DNA from: Vesta saturnalis
Lineage: Eukaryota; Arthropoda; Insecta; Coleoptera; Lampyridae
Direction: 5' to 3'
DNA: 64,000 bases
NCBI GenBank assembly: GCA_036346205.1
Contig: JARFJB010001594.1
Coordinates: 930,001 to 994,000, forward strand
How positions within the stretch are numbered: the first letter of the stretch is position 1; every line of letters begins with the position of its first letter. Of the stretch, positions 22,321-35,450 are shown one piece after another. The notes under the pieces were generated by a model. The model had not been told where the DNA came from and did no database searches. It saw only the letters and a list, made by a program, of their open reading frames with translations. The position numbers and the translations under genes were made by a program.

Positions 22321-25050
22321 TTGCAACTGTAAAAATCTTTATGTACGGTGATCAAACAATGTATAAATTTAAATAATGAAAACCAGTACCTACACCTCTG
22401 TACTTCTGTAAAACAATGGTCTTGGATTACGCCCTGCGCAACCAACCTTTCGGCCAGAAAAAATGACATAAGCTCTATTAATATTTAAGGCGTTTTGTTT
22501 AAATGGTTTTCAAATTGTTTGATTGTATAACACTGAAGATACGTTTATTTGGTCCTTCGATCTGGATCCATACTGAAGATTAATACCTTTGATGATGCTT
22601 TTCTTTATAGAATTAGGCACACGTAGCACAAGATATAGTTTTTAACTGAAACGCATTTATATTTTCAACTTACAGAACAACACGTGTATTTAAAATGTTC
22701 ATAATATCACTGAGACTTTTTTTTTTAATTGTTAAAGGATGAGAGGGCAAGGGTAAATTGTGGTACTTCGTGTGTCAATCATTTATGTTTAGTTTGTATA
22801 GTAGCAAAATATTGGTTTATGTAAGTATTTGCTTTGTTCTAACATTAAAATAAAAGCAGTAAAATCTACTAAATAACTTTGCTGTTCTCTGCATCTTCTA
22901 CTTTCGAATGAATGGTACCACATTCCTCACGCTTTTTATTTCATTACTCCGTCTCGCTATACTTGAAAATTGCCTACTTCTTTTTGATCCACTCAAAACA
23001 ACGTAAAATATTAAAACTCCCATCTCCTAGACGATGCTGCCAAAAAGCAAAATATATTAACCTTAAAGTGCAATTTAAATTTTTTGTATAAAACCGGTGA
23101 TATAATATTTTGGAATCGAATTTAGTGTTATGAAACACAATAACTTTTGAATCTTAATACCAGAAGCTCTGTTAAAATTCTCAAACTTTTTAACCACACT
23201 ACGTGACGTGACGATATTGACTAGATACTGAACTTAACGTTAAGGACTACTACGGATTTGACCTCATTTTGAAAGATTTCACCTTCAGACCACTTTTTAA
23301 TAAACCATATATTTCGAACCGACTCTAAGATAGTTTGATTTCACAGTGTCAGAATTTCTGTTAATTTCAAGTTAAATTTTGATATGAGTAAGCGTTCACT
23401 ATTGATCTATTAAGTCACGATGCTTTTCAAAGCGCTGATACAATAGCTCCATATTGAACTTTTTGATTGTGCTTTATAGCTTCCACCAGCGCGATCACCA
23501 CCTTGTGCAGTTATGGTTTTCTGTACTAATTGAAAGCACTATAGAAAGGATATTTACACGTCTTAATGCTTTCTAGCTTACATTAACACTACTACTTCTT
23601 TCTAAGAAAAGTTTAGTTTAGACTTCGTAAGTACATGTTGTTAATTTACAGCCTCCATACGTACCAAATAACAATTCAAAAACAGTAAGTACTGTAACAT
23701 TTTTTTGTATGCCCATGGTTGGTACTTATGCGTGAATTATGAATTATAAATGGCACTACCGATATGATATATGTACAGTGTTAGTACTACGTTAGTGCCT
23801 GTTTTAGTAGTAATATGTTAGACGAAGGTACTATGCACTTTAGTATTATTAATGCCCTAAAGGCAATGCAATAACATTACGATCTTTCATACTCGATGCC
23901 ACAAGATAATTTTTACCATTCACACCTTAAACATGACGTAATTTTTACTAATGTTGTATTAAATATAAATGTTATTTATAATTCTCCCCATATTATTTTA
24001 CTCATTTTAGATATAGTTTCACTACCACACTAACCGTTCTAATCTTTATACACTAATAATCAACTAATCATATACATGCATTGTATCTTTAATGATTTTA
24101 ATGACCGTTCTAACTTTTTACAACTGTTTACCATTTTAATACTGCTATCTTAGGTATAATTTGTGATTAACGATTTATTGTTACAATAGATCTAAAGAAC
24201 ATATGAGATGTTGTAGATTGAATCAAACAGAGAAGTCTGCCGGAGCTCACCATACGTTAAAAATTTAAATCATAACATTCTATTTGATAATATGGATATT
24301 TTATCACGGCAGGCTCCTTATGCTCGTCTACAGCGAGAAGCGATTGAAATATATAAACACTGTAATTATTAAACATAAATAGGTTTTGGCGTCTTATAAT
24401 TAAAACAAGACAAAGTGGTATGCGTTAATTTTAATTTTAACTGTTGGTATGTTTCAGTTTCTTTGCCGTCTTTTTCCTAGACCTCGAAGTAAATGCGTTA
24501 CCAATTAAGTATATTGAATATGTTAAGCATTGCATTGATTTAACATGTATAATTAAAATTTAGATACGGTTAAACAAACAGGTTATGTGTGCATTGTATA
24601 ATAAACGATTACAGTCCTTAATATTAACGGAAAATTATTTCTGTGTTGAATTTGCTATGATTTAACTAAATATTTAATTGGTATGTTAATCTGCGAATAA
24701 TTTTGCTACTTTAGAATACACGATTTCATACCCAAAAGATAAGTATGTTAATTATGAGTGATAGTGACAGTTTGTATTTTCATACATCTTATTCTTAATA
24801 ACTTTTAAGAATAATAAAATCTGAACGCAATTGGTACACACGGCATAGCTGAGTGGTGTAGGTGGGGTTCTTACTTAATGCTGCAAAAGGGCACTCGTCA
24901 CAACAACCGTCAAAATTAGGAGAAGAGGTCTAAAAGGCGCCACCTGTTAGAAACATTTATAGCGGGAAAACGGCATGAACTAGATCTTAATACTGATCTA
25001 ACAGGAAACCATAATGTTCACTCAAAATAAGATACTCTCTTACCTGAAAA
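22321..25050. other. AT-rich DNA without a recognised gene
   Basis: No frame resembles a known family. A sequence near 24845 (TAGCTGAGTGGT) looks like a Pol III A box, but no matching B box follows. Confidence 0.4.
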
Positions 25051-25084
25051 TTCTACTCCAAAAATAATTTCGCAAAGTTCAAAC

Positions 25085-27412
25085 CTCAATAAAATCTTAT
25101 CCTTGATATAAAAGCCGTAAAATTGCGATAACAAAACTCAAAACCCACTAAATATTTCGGTAAACTTAGCGCTAAATCATTGGCTGAAAGAAAATTATTC
25201 AATTTAAAACAAAAAATACGTCACAACAAAAGTAAACGTGACCGAAAATTCATAAAAATTTACGTCGATATCGTGATGTACCTAGTACTTAAATTCGGGA
25301 AAATACACCGCTGCCATAACAAATAAAATAAAATTGGAATGTTGTCAAACAGGAAATTAACAAGTCCAATAGTTTTCAAAAAAATATCTATTTAACTATT
25401 AAAGGAGAACTGACAGATAATCCTGAAACTATTGTTAATGAATTTAATAATTACTTTTAACCACGATTTAGTTGATACAAGAACATCAAACGATATGGCA
25501 CTGTCCAAGCTAAGTCTCTTTAAAATTAATAATCATAGTTCCTTCCTCCTAACTGCTACTACTTCAGAAGGGATTGGAAATACAATATCTAAGCCAAATA
25601 ATACTTCAAGGGTGGGAATTGACGATATTCCTATTAAAGTTATAAAATCATGTGCTAATTACATCTCAGAAGCCTTGTCTCACATAATTATCTGTTTTGA
25701 GGCTGGATACTTCCCTGAGGAGCTAAAAAAATCTAAAATTATACCCTTGTATAAAAATAAGGATAAAGATCAAATACAAAACTATAGACCTATAGCTATT
25801 CAAACAGGATTTACTAAAATTTTTGAAAATACATCAAAACAAGAATTTTGAGTTACTTGAAGAAATATAAACTATTTTCTGAAAACTAGTATGGGTTTAT
25901 CAATAAAAAATCAACTGCTTCGGCACTTCATAATATGCTTAGTAATATTATTAGCAATTTAAACAAAAAGAATTAGTTATCAGTATAAATCTAGATTTGT
26001 CCTAGGCCTTTGATCTTATTGACCATACATTACTATTATCTAAGTTAGAATATTATGGTTTCGATCCAATGCTTTTTCACTTTTAAAGTCCTACTTAGCA
26101 AATCGGGAACAGTGTGTCGAAATCGGATACCTAAATGATAATAAATTTAGACGGTATAAGTCTACTACAGCAGCAATTTTTGTGGGGTACCTAAAGGATC
26201 TATCTTGGGACCGATCTTATTTGCAATTTTTGTCAATAATTTTCGCAGTAATATGATACACCATACGACGATGTATGCTGATGACATTTCCGTTAATGTA
26301 TCTTGCAAATTATTTGTTGAACTAGTAATTAATAGTGAACAAACTTTAAGTAATGCTCATAATTGGTTTGTGGCGAACAAGTTAGTTATCAACATTAATA
26401 AGTCTAATAGAATTTCATTTTTAAGCGAAAAACTGCAAGCAGAATTCTTTCAAAATTTTATGACCAAGTTTGATATTAACCTCGTAGTTCAACAAAATTT
26501 TGGGACAATCAGTTTACATGGAAATATCATATTATGGGAGTAACAACGAAATTAAACAAACTTAAAGTCTATTTGTGACGTTTCCACTTTAAAGAAAGTT
26601 TATTTTGCATATTTCGAGTCCATACGTCGTTACTGTTTAATCTTTTGGGGCAAAACGCACAAATTGAAAGATATTTTAAAATTGCAAAAGAAGGCATTGA
26701 GAATAGTCTTTGGACTGTGTACACAAGATAGTTGTAGACCAATTTTTTTTGAACAAAAAATTATATATGAATGTTGTGTTTTTGTGTTTAATAATGAATG
26801 TTATTTTTCAAAAAACTCAGATATTCATAGCCACAATACAAGAAATAACTTTTTGAAAAACGAACTTAGTAAAACCGCAGTATACCACAATTCCTATATT
26901 GTCAACTCAATTAGATTATATTATAGCCTGCCGCAATACATACGCGAAATTGACAATAGTCTCGGATTCAAAAGAACACTTAAACAGTACCTTACGGAAA
27001 CTACTTATTGTTCTCTTCAAGAATTCCTTGAACGATGAGACAATAACATTTTGTACATGTGCGTTTAACTATAGTTTGTCAAATATTTACTGTTAAGTGT
27101 TGTATGATGGTTTTTTTTTTCTTATATACACTGGCCTTTTATGTATATATTATTATTATTATTATTATTTTATTAATCATATAGACCTTATAAGTTATGA
27201 CACTCTGTGGTAGGTAAATTAGGTTAGGACTATGATGTACACTGGTATGAACTGTTATAATTTGAGATTATACATATCATATCACATAAAGACAATGTAT
27301 CGTATAATTCATTAATTAGATATTTTGACTAATATTTGTCTATTTAATTGTATTATATATTGTTTCAATACCACTGGTAAATGAAATAAAACCATATCAT
27401 ATCATATATCAA
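25085..27412 (+). mobile_element. 5'-truncated non-LTR retrotransposon (jockey/CR1-like LINE)
   Basis: The interval encodes the end of the endonuclease-RT linker, a reverse transcriptase and a C-terminal tail on the plus strand. The 3' end is an AT-rich untranslated region of about 375 bp finishing with AAATAAAACC and a TATCA repeat (27395-27412), the usual end of a jockey/CR1-type LINE. No ORF1 and no complete endonuclease are visible upstream, as expected for target-primed 5' truncation. A TTA trinucleotide run lies at 27147-27170. Confidence 0.8.
25330..27038 (+). pseudogene. Reverse transcriptase of the non-LTR retrotransposon, frameshifted
   Basis: This is the enzyme that would copy element RNA at a nicked chromosomal target. 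The visible order is: linker IYLTIKGELTDNPETIVNEF (about 25385-25445); GIDDIPIKVIKSCANYISEA and SKIIPLYKNKDKDQIQNYRPI (RT fingers, 25616-25800); LDHT-region remnants (DLIDHTLLLSKLEYYGFDP, about 26010-26075, with a frame change); GSILGPILFAIF (about 26197-26230); the catalytic YADD at about 26273; and a thumb/C-terminal part in 26664-27038 with HNTRNNFLKNELS and SLPQYIREIDNSLGFKRTLK. At least four frame changes and several stops separate these blocks. The YADD box itself is intact. Assignment to the jockey/CR1 group rests on the C-terminal tail and is less certain than RT itself. Confidence 0.85.
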
Positions 27413-29200
27413 TAAAACAATTTGGCTTACCTGTTTCGCAAACTCAGGCACTACGGCGCCCACAACCGTTATGTTGATTCCTATAAAGAGACTTCAAAAA
27501 AATTTGCGACTACTTGCAAAACAATCACTGGCATGCAAATAAGCTAGTTTTTCGGTCAACGACGTATTTACTTTATAATTACATTACGGTATGTCTATTA
27601 AAACTTATCTTCAACTTCAATTATATCAACCAGATCAGAAGTACTACTTATCTCTCAATTATTACGTTAAGGCTTGAATTAAATAATAAAGCAACAAAAA
27701 AAGAGGTCATCGTAAAGTTATCTAAATCTACTACCCGTAAATCACTCAATAACGGTCTAATCCAAAACATCTAAACTTTTAAACTTTGAATAAACGTAGT
27801 AATGCGAACGTTGTGCGAAGAGATTAAGGTTACAAATGTGTACACTAAAAAAAATAACACTAACTTAATAAACACTACATGTTTTGAAATGTAAATTAAA
27901 ATAAACAATTGGTATTTTGTCCGAAACACATTGAACTCAATTTAGTATGGTTAAATTTCTAATAAAATTGATGTCGATTGGGTCTTGCAAGCTCAGATAA
28001 CCCAAATTTATCTACCTTAAATTTTTAAATAAATAACACCAAAACTAAATCGTAACTATAATAATAATTTCGTTGAACACATAAACTTGACGATCGATAA
28101 TATGTAATTTTAGCTAGCGAAATCAAAATAAAATACAGATAAACACAATATGACGTACAAATGACTACGCTTTGTATACTGAATTGGTATCTAAACGTTA
28201 CTTAAATAATCTCAAACAAAAGACATATTCATTCGTCTAAATCAGTACAAACATACATTTTGTTTAAATCACCAACACATAAATTCAGAAAAATATGTAG
28301 TTACCTTCACGAGCATCAAAATAATCAATCTAACTTCATTAACGGCAAATTTGCAACCAAAAACCATACTCGAAACAACACATAATAACCGGAATCTCTT
28401 TACAAATAGTCCGCCAGAATGGCGATATTCATCCAGAAGAAACGAGGTTCGCACTACCAGTACATACGTAACCCCATTCTTTGAACTCGAAACTGTCAAT
28501 CACTGACAACTGTATACGATACTATATTATTTTACCCTTTGAAGGGTTAACAGGGAATCAACCCCAACGAAAGCTCTTTCACCACGGTACCATCTACCTC
28601 CAACACACATTTCGAGTACGCGGCCGGAGCCGCGATAACGGGAGTCTACATTACTGTCTCTAACCCAAGACTGCCTTCAACATCAATCAGTATTCGCCAC
28701 ATTGGATTTTAATCGCGTTAAATCTTAATTGACCAATTACACAGCTTCGTTACTTTAAATTAACATATGCGCGAAAAACGATAGCCTGTCGGCACTAAAT
28801 CGCAAATTAATTGCATCATCCATCCAAATGGTGTTCCCAAAGGAACCTCTTGTAATGTGATATGTCTAGATAACGAAATTTACGATAATGAACCTTACAA
28901 TAACGTATATAAAACACAAACTCTTTGTTTAAGGACCAAAAATGTTATCAAAAGGAAAGACGACTACAATTTAAATTCGCACCAGATATACCATACAACG
29001 GGCACCCCTTTAATTGACATGAGCGGGGGTTTATTTGTATAATAAACATTAAACAAGTTCGCACAACAAATCATCGTTATTGCGATTGTACACGAATAAA
29101 AATAATACAAAAATTATAGAAATTAATAGAAGAGCATTTTACAAGAATTCTTTTACATTTTTTTGTATAAAACACTTAAGGAAATATTCATTATTTAAGC
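27413..29200. other. No recognised gene
   Basis: AT-rich DNA. Frames such as 28499-28269 (minus) and 28857-29042 (plus) have no family resemblance. Confidence 0.4.
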
Positions 29201-29204
29201 TTAC

Positions 29205-30861
29205 TCTATTTTGGAATCTTCAGTGCACTGACTGCACCAAGCTACCAAGTGACTCAAACAAGCAAATTTTTGACATGTTTCCCAATAAAACCTTGTTTTT
29301 GAGTCCTTTTGACAAAAGTGACATCTTCTTTTTGCCCCTGGAGGTATTACCTGGCTTTCTCTTAAGCCTGATGTACCGGCTACATCTTGCTTCTGTCTCT
29401 AACATCTGGACGTATATTTATTGCAAGAGAACGCCGTTCGAGGTATTCACGAGTTAGGGACAGACCAAGGTCTTTTAAATATAATCTTCTAACCATATCA
29501 TAAGTTTTATTGTTGCAAGCATAAATTACCTGAGAATTGACACCAGCCGTATTCATCGTAGCTTAAAAAATGACCATTGGACGTGTTCTAGTATTTCTGG
29601 CGACGTTGTAGGTTACTCCTAGCTTGTCTAGATTATCTACTCATCCTTTAGTATGGTTGTAGCAAGTAATTATCTATGGTTTTTTAGTTTCTTCTGTAGA
29701 TTTATCAATGCTATCATGGTGGTGAAGACTAGATATAAGGATCACATTTTTATATATTTTTTGGTATATACGATACTATTGCATTATTCTTCTGAAATCC
29801 GATGAATGTACAGGTCGAAGTCCTGAATTTATAAACTCGAGTGGTAACTCTCTCTTATTTTTTGTGATGGTACCAACATAGGTTATTTTATGATCATCAA
29901 ATAATTTGTTCACAAGATTTATGCTTGTAAACCAATTATCGCATGTCAAATTTCTATTTGTTCTAGATATTGGCTCTATCAATCTTAAAACTATGTTGCA
30001 GGGATCATTATTTCTTTTATATGGGCCTTCAGGCTGTTGCCCAACATAAATCTCTACATTTAAGACATATGATGTCGCTGAATCTACTAATGCAAGATTT
30101 TAATTCTATAGCGAGAGAGTTTGCTCGGAATGTATTGGATCAATGAACACCTACCTCCAATTTTTCATCTATTGTTGTGTTTGCTCCAACTGTATATGCT
30201 TTCTTACAATTATCGACGAAAGTATCAAATAGATTTCTTATTGGTGCTAATTTATCGGCCTCTTTTATTTCATCTGTAGTTGAAACATTATCAAACTTTA
30301 TACATTTTAGTCAAAAGTGAAACTGATCACGAGACATTACTAACCAGAATCTCTCAATCCCCAGTCCATCTCTTTCCCATAACTCCTTGGTATTTAGGCT
30401 GCCACTTCCTGCTAAATACAAAATTCCGAGAATTACTTTTATTTCACAAATATCTGTCGGTTTGACCCTTCGTTCTGCCGTGATTGTAGAAATATAATGG
30501 TTCGTGTATTGCACTATGGTGTTCAGTGTTTCTTCTGTAAAAAAAGAGATCAACATTCCAATGCAGCGTTTGCCTTCGTTGCATATTCTTACACACCTGG
30601 CAAACGAACTATAATATTTTCCATTCTGGTTTTCACTGTTGTAGTAGGGCAATGCTTCATCCAATGAGTGCCATCTTTGCCAAAAAATGTAGGTACTCTT
30701 TGAATCTTCATCGTTTTGATTATCACTGTCACATTCTTGCTCCGATTCGCTATCAGTATTTCGTGATTCTGTCAATTCCTGTTCATTTCTGCGTCATCAA
30801 GTGATTTTCTTCTGATTCTTCCCAAAGTCGAAGAAGCTTTTTTTTGTTCTTCATAGCTCAT
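29205..30861 (-). pseudogene. piggyBac-superfamily transposase, frameshifted
   Basis: This would encode a piggyBac-type transposase, which excises DNA at TTAA sites. The likely start is an ATG at 30861 (MSYEEQKKASS). A one-base shift near 30780 leads into the acidic segment TDSESEQECDSDNQNDED, then TEETLNTIVQYTN and EIKVILGILYLAGS. Further down the minus strand are KLAPIRNLFDTFVDNC and TTIDEKL (first catalytic Asp), QPEGPYKRNNDP, NLTCDNWFTSINLV (second Asp), VDNLDKLGVTYNVARNTR (third Asp) and DLGLSLTREYLERR. A C-terminal cysteine-rich domain follows, with CHFCQK, TCQKFACLSH and CSQC (about 29310-29210). All three aspartates can be read, but in different frames with several stops. I could not find the CCC-GGG terminal repeats or TTAA flanks. 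Confidence 0.88.
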
Positions 30862-32117
30862 GTTGTGGAAAAGAATTATTAAGTCATAAATTGGCACATA
30901 CTTTTCACTCGATAATTTCTTAAAGAAAAGACACCTATTTACGATACATGTTACACCAGTACTAAAGACTAAGTTAGGAGGATAGTTGGACGCTCTGTTA
31001 CACGTCCAAACCGCACTAGGCGTCGTGCAGGCTTACCGAAGTAAGCGGGTTGCCAAGCCAGCTACAGTGGAAATGTGCGGGGTCGATATAAGGAGTAAAA
31101 TGATTGAAAGGCAGTTTCAAACAGCTTATACTTACCATTAATCTACAACTCACAAAGCTCAGTCCAGGAAAAAGGGTCCTTAGGCGCCACCGCAATCTTA
31201 AATTTTGCTAAAATAAATAGTCTTAAGTGGGATGTTAAATTAATCCTATCTGACTGTGGAAGACAGGACTGCAGTCTACTCAGTAAAACCACTCACCACC
31301 CAAATTTAATCACACTTCAAAATAAATTGATCCAAAAGCTTAAGAAAATTTTGAAATGTACGGGTCGTTTCGTAAACTTATGGGACACATCTCGTACACA
31401 TGAAAATTCCGAATCATAAAACGTTAATTTGAATACTTTTTAAGTATCCCTCAACTGCATTTAAATTTCTAACTGTTATAAACCTCTGAATTAAATAAAC
31501 AATACCCAATTTAGAAAAGAATAAAAATGAAATAAAAGAAATCGGTTTAATAAATGTTGTCCCAACATTCATTGGTTGCTGAAACATTTTAAAGTAGAAC
31601 GGTCAGTGCTTTCATCATAAATAATTTTTATATTTTATTAGTACTTTATCTTTAAAAATCGTATATAGACATTCATCAATAGGTTTAACTTTTGATACTT
31701 CAAATCTGTAATTAATACTTAATAAAAATATTTCGTTATCTGTGTTCTGCACCTGATTGACTGTAAAAAGTAGCTAAATCGTTATCTTTATATTAAGTGC
31801 GAGAAACAACTGTTTTTTAGTTAGCGAAAAAGCGTTTTAGATGGAGACCGTAGGTCTAAATCCTAAAACGTTTTTGAGTGGACTAAAAACACATTTCTGC
31901 ACGAAATATAAACAATATTTTTTCTACAACTACAACCTTGTGAAGCGCTTAAAATTGATTGAAATTTACCTGAGACTGCAAGACTACAGAAATGCAGAAG
32001 TTTTGCTTTCGTATTCATAGCAACGTGGTTGTCAATAAATAAAACATTTAAATTAAACGTCGATTTTGAGAGACGCGTTTTTTTCGTCTGATTTCAAGTT
32101 TAGTGAAGGATTTCAAG
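30862..32117. other. No recognised gene; upstream DNA of two element relics
   Basis: A GC-richer patch at 30985-31085 stands out in otherwise AT-rich sequence. The last 300 bp precede the recombinase gene and may hold its promoter, but no specific signal can be named. Confidence 0.4.
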
Positions 32118-33364
32118 ATGAGTAGTTCTTTCGATGAAGATCCTAGAATTATTGAAGCTGCAAATGCTGTCATTAACAATTTGCTACCTTCAAATCGAGG
32201 GAGGTTTACGAAAAAAACGCATTAACTTTTGAGAAAAAAGAATACCACGGAAAACGTTGTATTAGCATATTTGGAAGAAAAATCGAAAACGGTTAAGTGG
32301 TCTACACTGTGGTCTATGTATTCAATGCTTAAGGCTACGTTAAACGCAAATGAAGATGTTGATTTAAAGCGGTTTCCGAAGTTAGTTCCTTATTTGAAGT
32401 GCAGATCTGTTGGATATAGGAGAAAAAATCATCAATTTTCATTAGAGAAGACATCGATAAGTTTATATTTGAAGCTAGTAATCAAGATTATTTGTTAATG
32501 AAGGTATAAAGCTAGCATTTTTTTATAATAAATCACAAGTATTTATAATTTTCAGTGTGTGTTGGTGTTAGGAGTATGCGGTGCGTGCAGAAGAGATGAG
32601 TTAACTAAAATGCGAATATAAGATATTGACGATACTGGTAAAATATTAATTATTAACGTACCTGACACCAAAACTCGCGTAGAGCGAACATTTGTCGTAA
32701 CCAATGAGAGTTACATTAAATTGTACCGACAATATAGAAGTTTGCGACCAGTCAACGCTTCAAGTGATCGTCTTTTCTTTATATATAAAAAAGGCAGATG
32801 TTTTAACCAAAAGGTTGGTGTTAATAAAATAGGAGAAATGCTGTCTAAAATCGCCGAGTTTCTTCAAAAAAGTGATCCGAAAAGGTTTACAGGACATGCA
32901 TTTCGAAGGATTTCCGCTACACTTCCAGCTGCTAGGGGGAGTAATATTACATGTATTAAGAGACATGGGGGTTGAAAATCGACGTAATTAGCGGAAGGTT
33001 ATATTCAGGATAGTATAGCCCAAAAAATTACCACGTGTAACAGAATTTCTGGCAGTCCTTCCACTTCGACCTCTACTATACAAGGTTCCATTGAGGCTGA
33101 CAAAGAGTATGACAAAAAATGTCAGTCAAGTTCACTGGCGTCTATTTCCATAGAGAATAACAAGAAATCTGATGTTCCAATCGGAGGTGAAGAGGCGATA
33201 TCAGGTTCAGCAACCAGAACCCAGGCTGAGGTGTTGTCAACGTTAACCCCCGAGATATCATCCAGTATTAGTGTTGGTAACAATTATACAACTGTACTAT
33301 TAACATTAAATAAGATTTTTAATTTCACTTTTTTTGGCAAATTATACACCTTCATACGTTATTA
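32118..33364 (+). pseudogene. Crypton-like tyrosine recombinase, two exons, nonsense-mutated
   Basis: This belongs to an arthropod family of tyrosine-recombinase-like proteins, thought to derive from Crypton elements that integrate by DNA recombination rather than DDE chemistry. It starts at an ATG at 32118. Exon 1 gives EAANAVINNLLPSNRGRF, an in-frame TAA at 32223, then ENVVLAYLEEKSKT and STLWSMYSMLKATLN. A GT-AG intron (32504-32555) is inferred: removing it yields YLLMK-CVLVLGVCGACRRDEL, containing the first catalytic Arg. After a TAA at 32619 come IINVPDTKTRVERTF, the GHAFRR block (His-x-x-Arg) near 32900, KRHGG, two stop codons (the conserved Trp codon is now TGA), and AEGYI with the nucleophilic Tyr. 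A Ser-rich tail reaches a stop at 33362-33364. Apart from the four nonsense codons, the frame is well preserved. Confidence 0.82.
32504..32555 (+). other. Predicted 52-bp intron of the tyrosine recombinase gene
   Basis: The donor is AAG/GTATAAAG and the acceptor TTATAATTTTCAG/TGTG. Removal restores the spacing between LLMK and GACRRDEL expected from the family. Confidence 0.7.
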
Positions 33365-33740
33365 AATCTTTTACTTCTTCTCCTCTTCTGGTATAGGTCG
33401 TCATGCTCTTTTTCTACAAGTATATAAAACAGTGCGTGAAACCGTCTAAAACAATGCGTAAAACAGGTGTTTTACGCACTAGGGTGTGAAGTAAATCATG
33501 TTAAAAACTTACATGTTTCATGTACCAAAAGGGTGCAAAAATGTTATCTTTTTAATGGAGTTGTAGAAAAATAAAACTGTGTAATCGATCTGGCTCATTA
33601 CACAATTTCAAATCGATCATTAAACTCAAAATAAGCAAAGATTAATTTCAATTATCAATATGTGTAACCCGTTAGGTAAATTTGACACAAATTTGTCTCA
33701 TCTGACACAAATAAACAGCAAAAGTAAATTAAGTACTGCA

Positions 33741-33744
33741 TATA

Positions 33745-33812
<68 letters not shown>
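33741..33812. repeat. Compound (TG)n(TA)n microsatellite
   Basis: A short TG run is followed by about 55 bp of alternating T and A. Confidence 0.97.
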
Positions 33813-33813
<1 letters not shown>

Positions 33814-34229
33814 TGACAAATTTGCAATTGTAAATATTTACACACACGTGGTTGAAATCTTAATACTAAAAACATTAAAAATAGATAAAGTTCGATTATC
33901 CCTTTTTCTCACAATGAACATGATCAACACAACAATAAAAAAAAGGTACTTAAAAGATAATCGTACTTGTATCTGTCAAACAAAATCTAAAACTAGTTCT
34001 TACACATTATGTTAATTAATCCTTTATCCATAGGTATAGTGTAGTCCATATGGTTTGCTTTCAGTAATGCTTTTTAACTTTTGCAAATGCACTATGCATA
34101 ACACAGAAAACAGCCGTATCCGTTAATGCATTCGGATGTCACACTCGCGAACGCAGTGTCTATCGTTCACTCGCGTATGTTCATGGGCTCTGCTTTAACA
34201 TAACATCACATTATGCTTTAATGTTTGCC

Positions 34230-35120
34230 CTTCAATTAAGAAATGTTTCCTTCCACTTAAATATATTAAAACTCTTACTTGCTTTGTATAATTGATTTGT
34301 ATTACTAACGATTGTACACATATTACATGTACTTCCTTTAATTTCAATGTTGATCACCAAAGTTTTAACTAAATTTTACAAACTTTTAATTCGGTTACTT
34401 AAAGGGTTACTTTAGGCTTTCTTTATATTATTATCGTCGCACTCTCTACTACTGAACACTATCAACTAAATATTTGCTGTGTTATTTTCAAACCTGCTTT
34501 CGCACTTTTTAAATTTCTGGAAGAAAATCACTATTTTCTTCAACTCACGATAAACTATTTATTTATCAATGTCTATATATGATTTATCCCCTTTTGGGTT
34601 ATTGCAGCCTCTTATATAAGCACTGCTACTGAAATTTTATAAACAAAACTACACTGACCATTCTAATGATCCCTTACGCGCGACCATTACTCAAGCTCTG
34701 CTAGAACTATCTGAACTCGCCATCCCTTCAATTGGGCTCTCGCTTATATACTTTCCGCCCACCATATTACCAAAGTCTTTGCACTAACATCAGAATTTAC
34801 CTATTACAATCGAGATCTCACGCGTTTCTTTGCCGCGTCGAAGCGAAACGGAACCACCGCTACGCAAAGTAAGAAGAACGTAGCCATCTTGAATTTACTC
34901 TTAAATCCACTGAAGACTCCGAAAAAACCATTAGTTGCCATTACATTCACACAGTACATTCTCCAGATCGTAACTTAACTTTCTTTGCAAATATTGCATG
35001 TGGGCGAATCCTCCTTCCGCACCATTTAGCGAACTCCCTCACATTCTATCAACTTCATTCTTGAACATGCATTAAATTTTCTCTTATTGCACCAGTGCCG
35101 TATCAATAAAAATTTACCCA
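34230..35120 (+). repeat. Unnamed interspersed repeat B, copy 1
   Basis: This copy shares extended diverged similarity, in the same orientation, with 42420-43360. Shared blocks include GTTACTTAAAGGGTTACTTTAGG (34395, here split by one mismatch), TTTATCCCC, a TATA-like CTTATATAC at about 34744, and GAACATGCATT near 35065. I see no coding sequence. The TATA-like block followed by GC-richer DNA could be a promoter of a retroelement, but no terminal signature was found. Confidence 0.6.
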
Positions 35121-35450
35121 AAACACCATTTGTCAACCAAATGTAATGCTTTCAACACAAAATTCTCCTACAACATTCAAATATTCTTTCATATGATAAC
35201 CAATGTTCCCTCAAATTCCAGTGGCGTATCATTTACACAAACTTACATTCTACATACAAGAAAAAAATTTTTTCGCGCAAACCCTTCATTTACATTTCAA
35301 AATACGTTATATACGTTATCAAATACTGCATATACATGGTGCGTCAAGATAACCTTACAGCTTAACCTGCCGCGAAGATTTACCGAAAAACACCTAAGAG
35401 ATTTTTTGCCCTCGAGTCTCCCAGACCCGGCGCCCGTCCCGAAGGTTTAA

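Noticed and set aside
24840..24930. Possible tRNA or SINE head (A-box-like TAGCTGAGTGGT)
   Set aside because: No B box at the proper distance and no tRNA-like folding.
29080..29457. Plus-strand frame of 125 codons
   Set aside because: It is antisense to the piggyBac cysteine-rich C-terminal domain.
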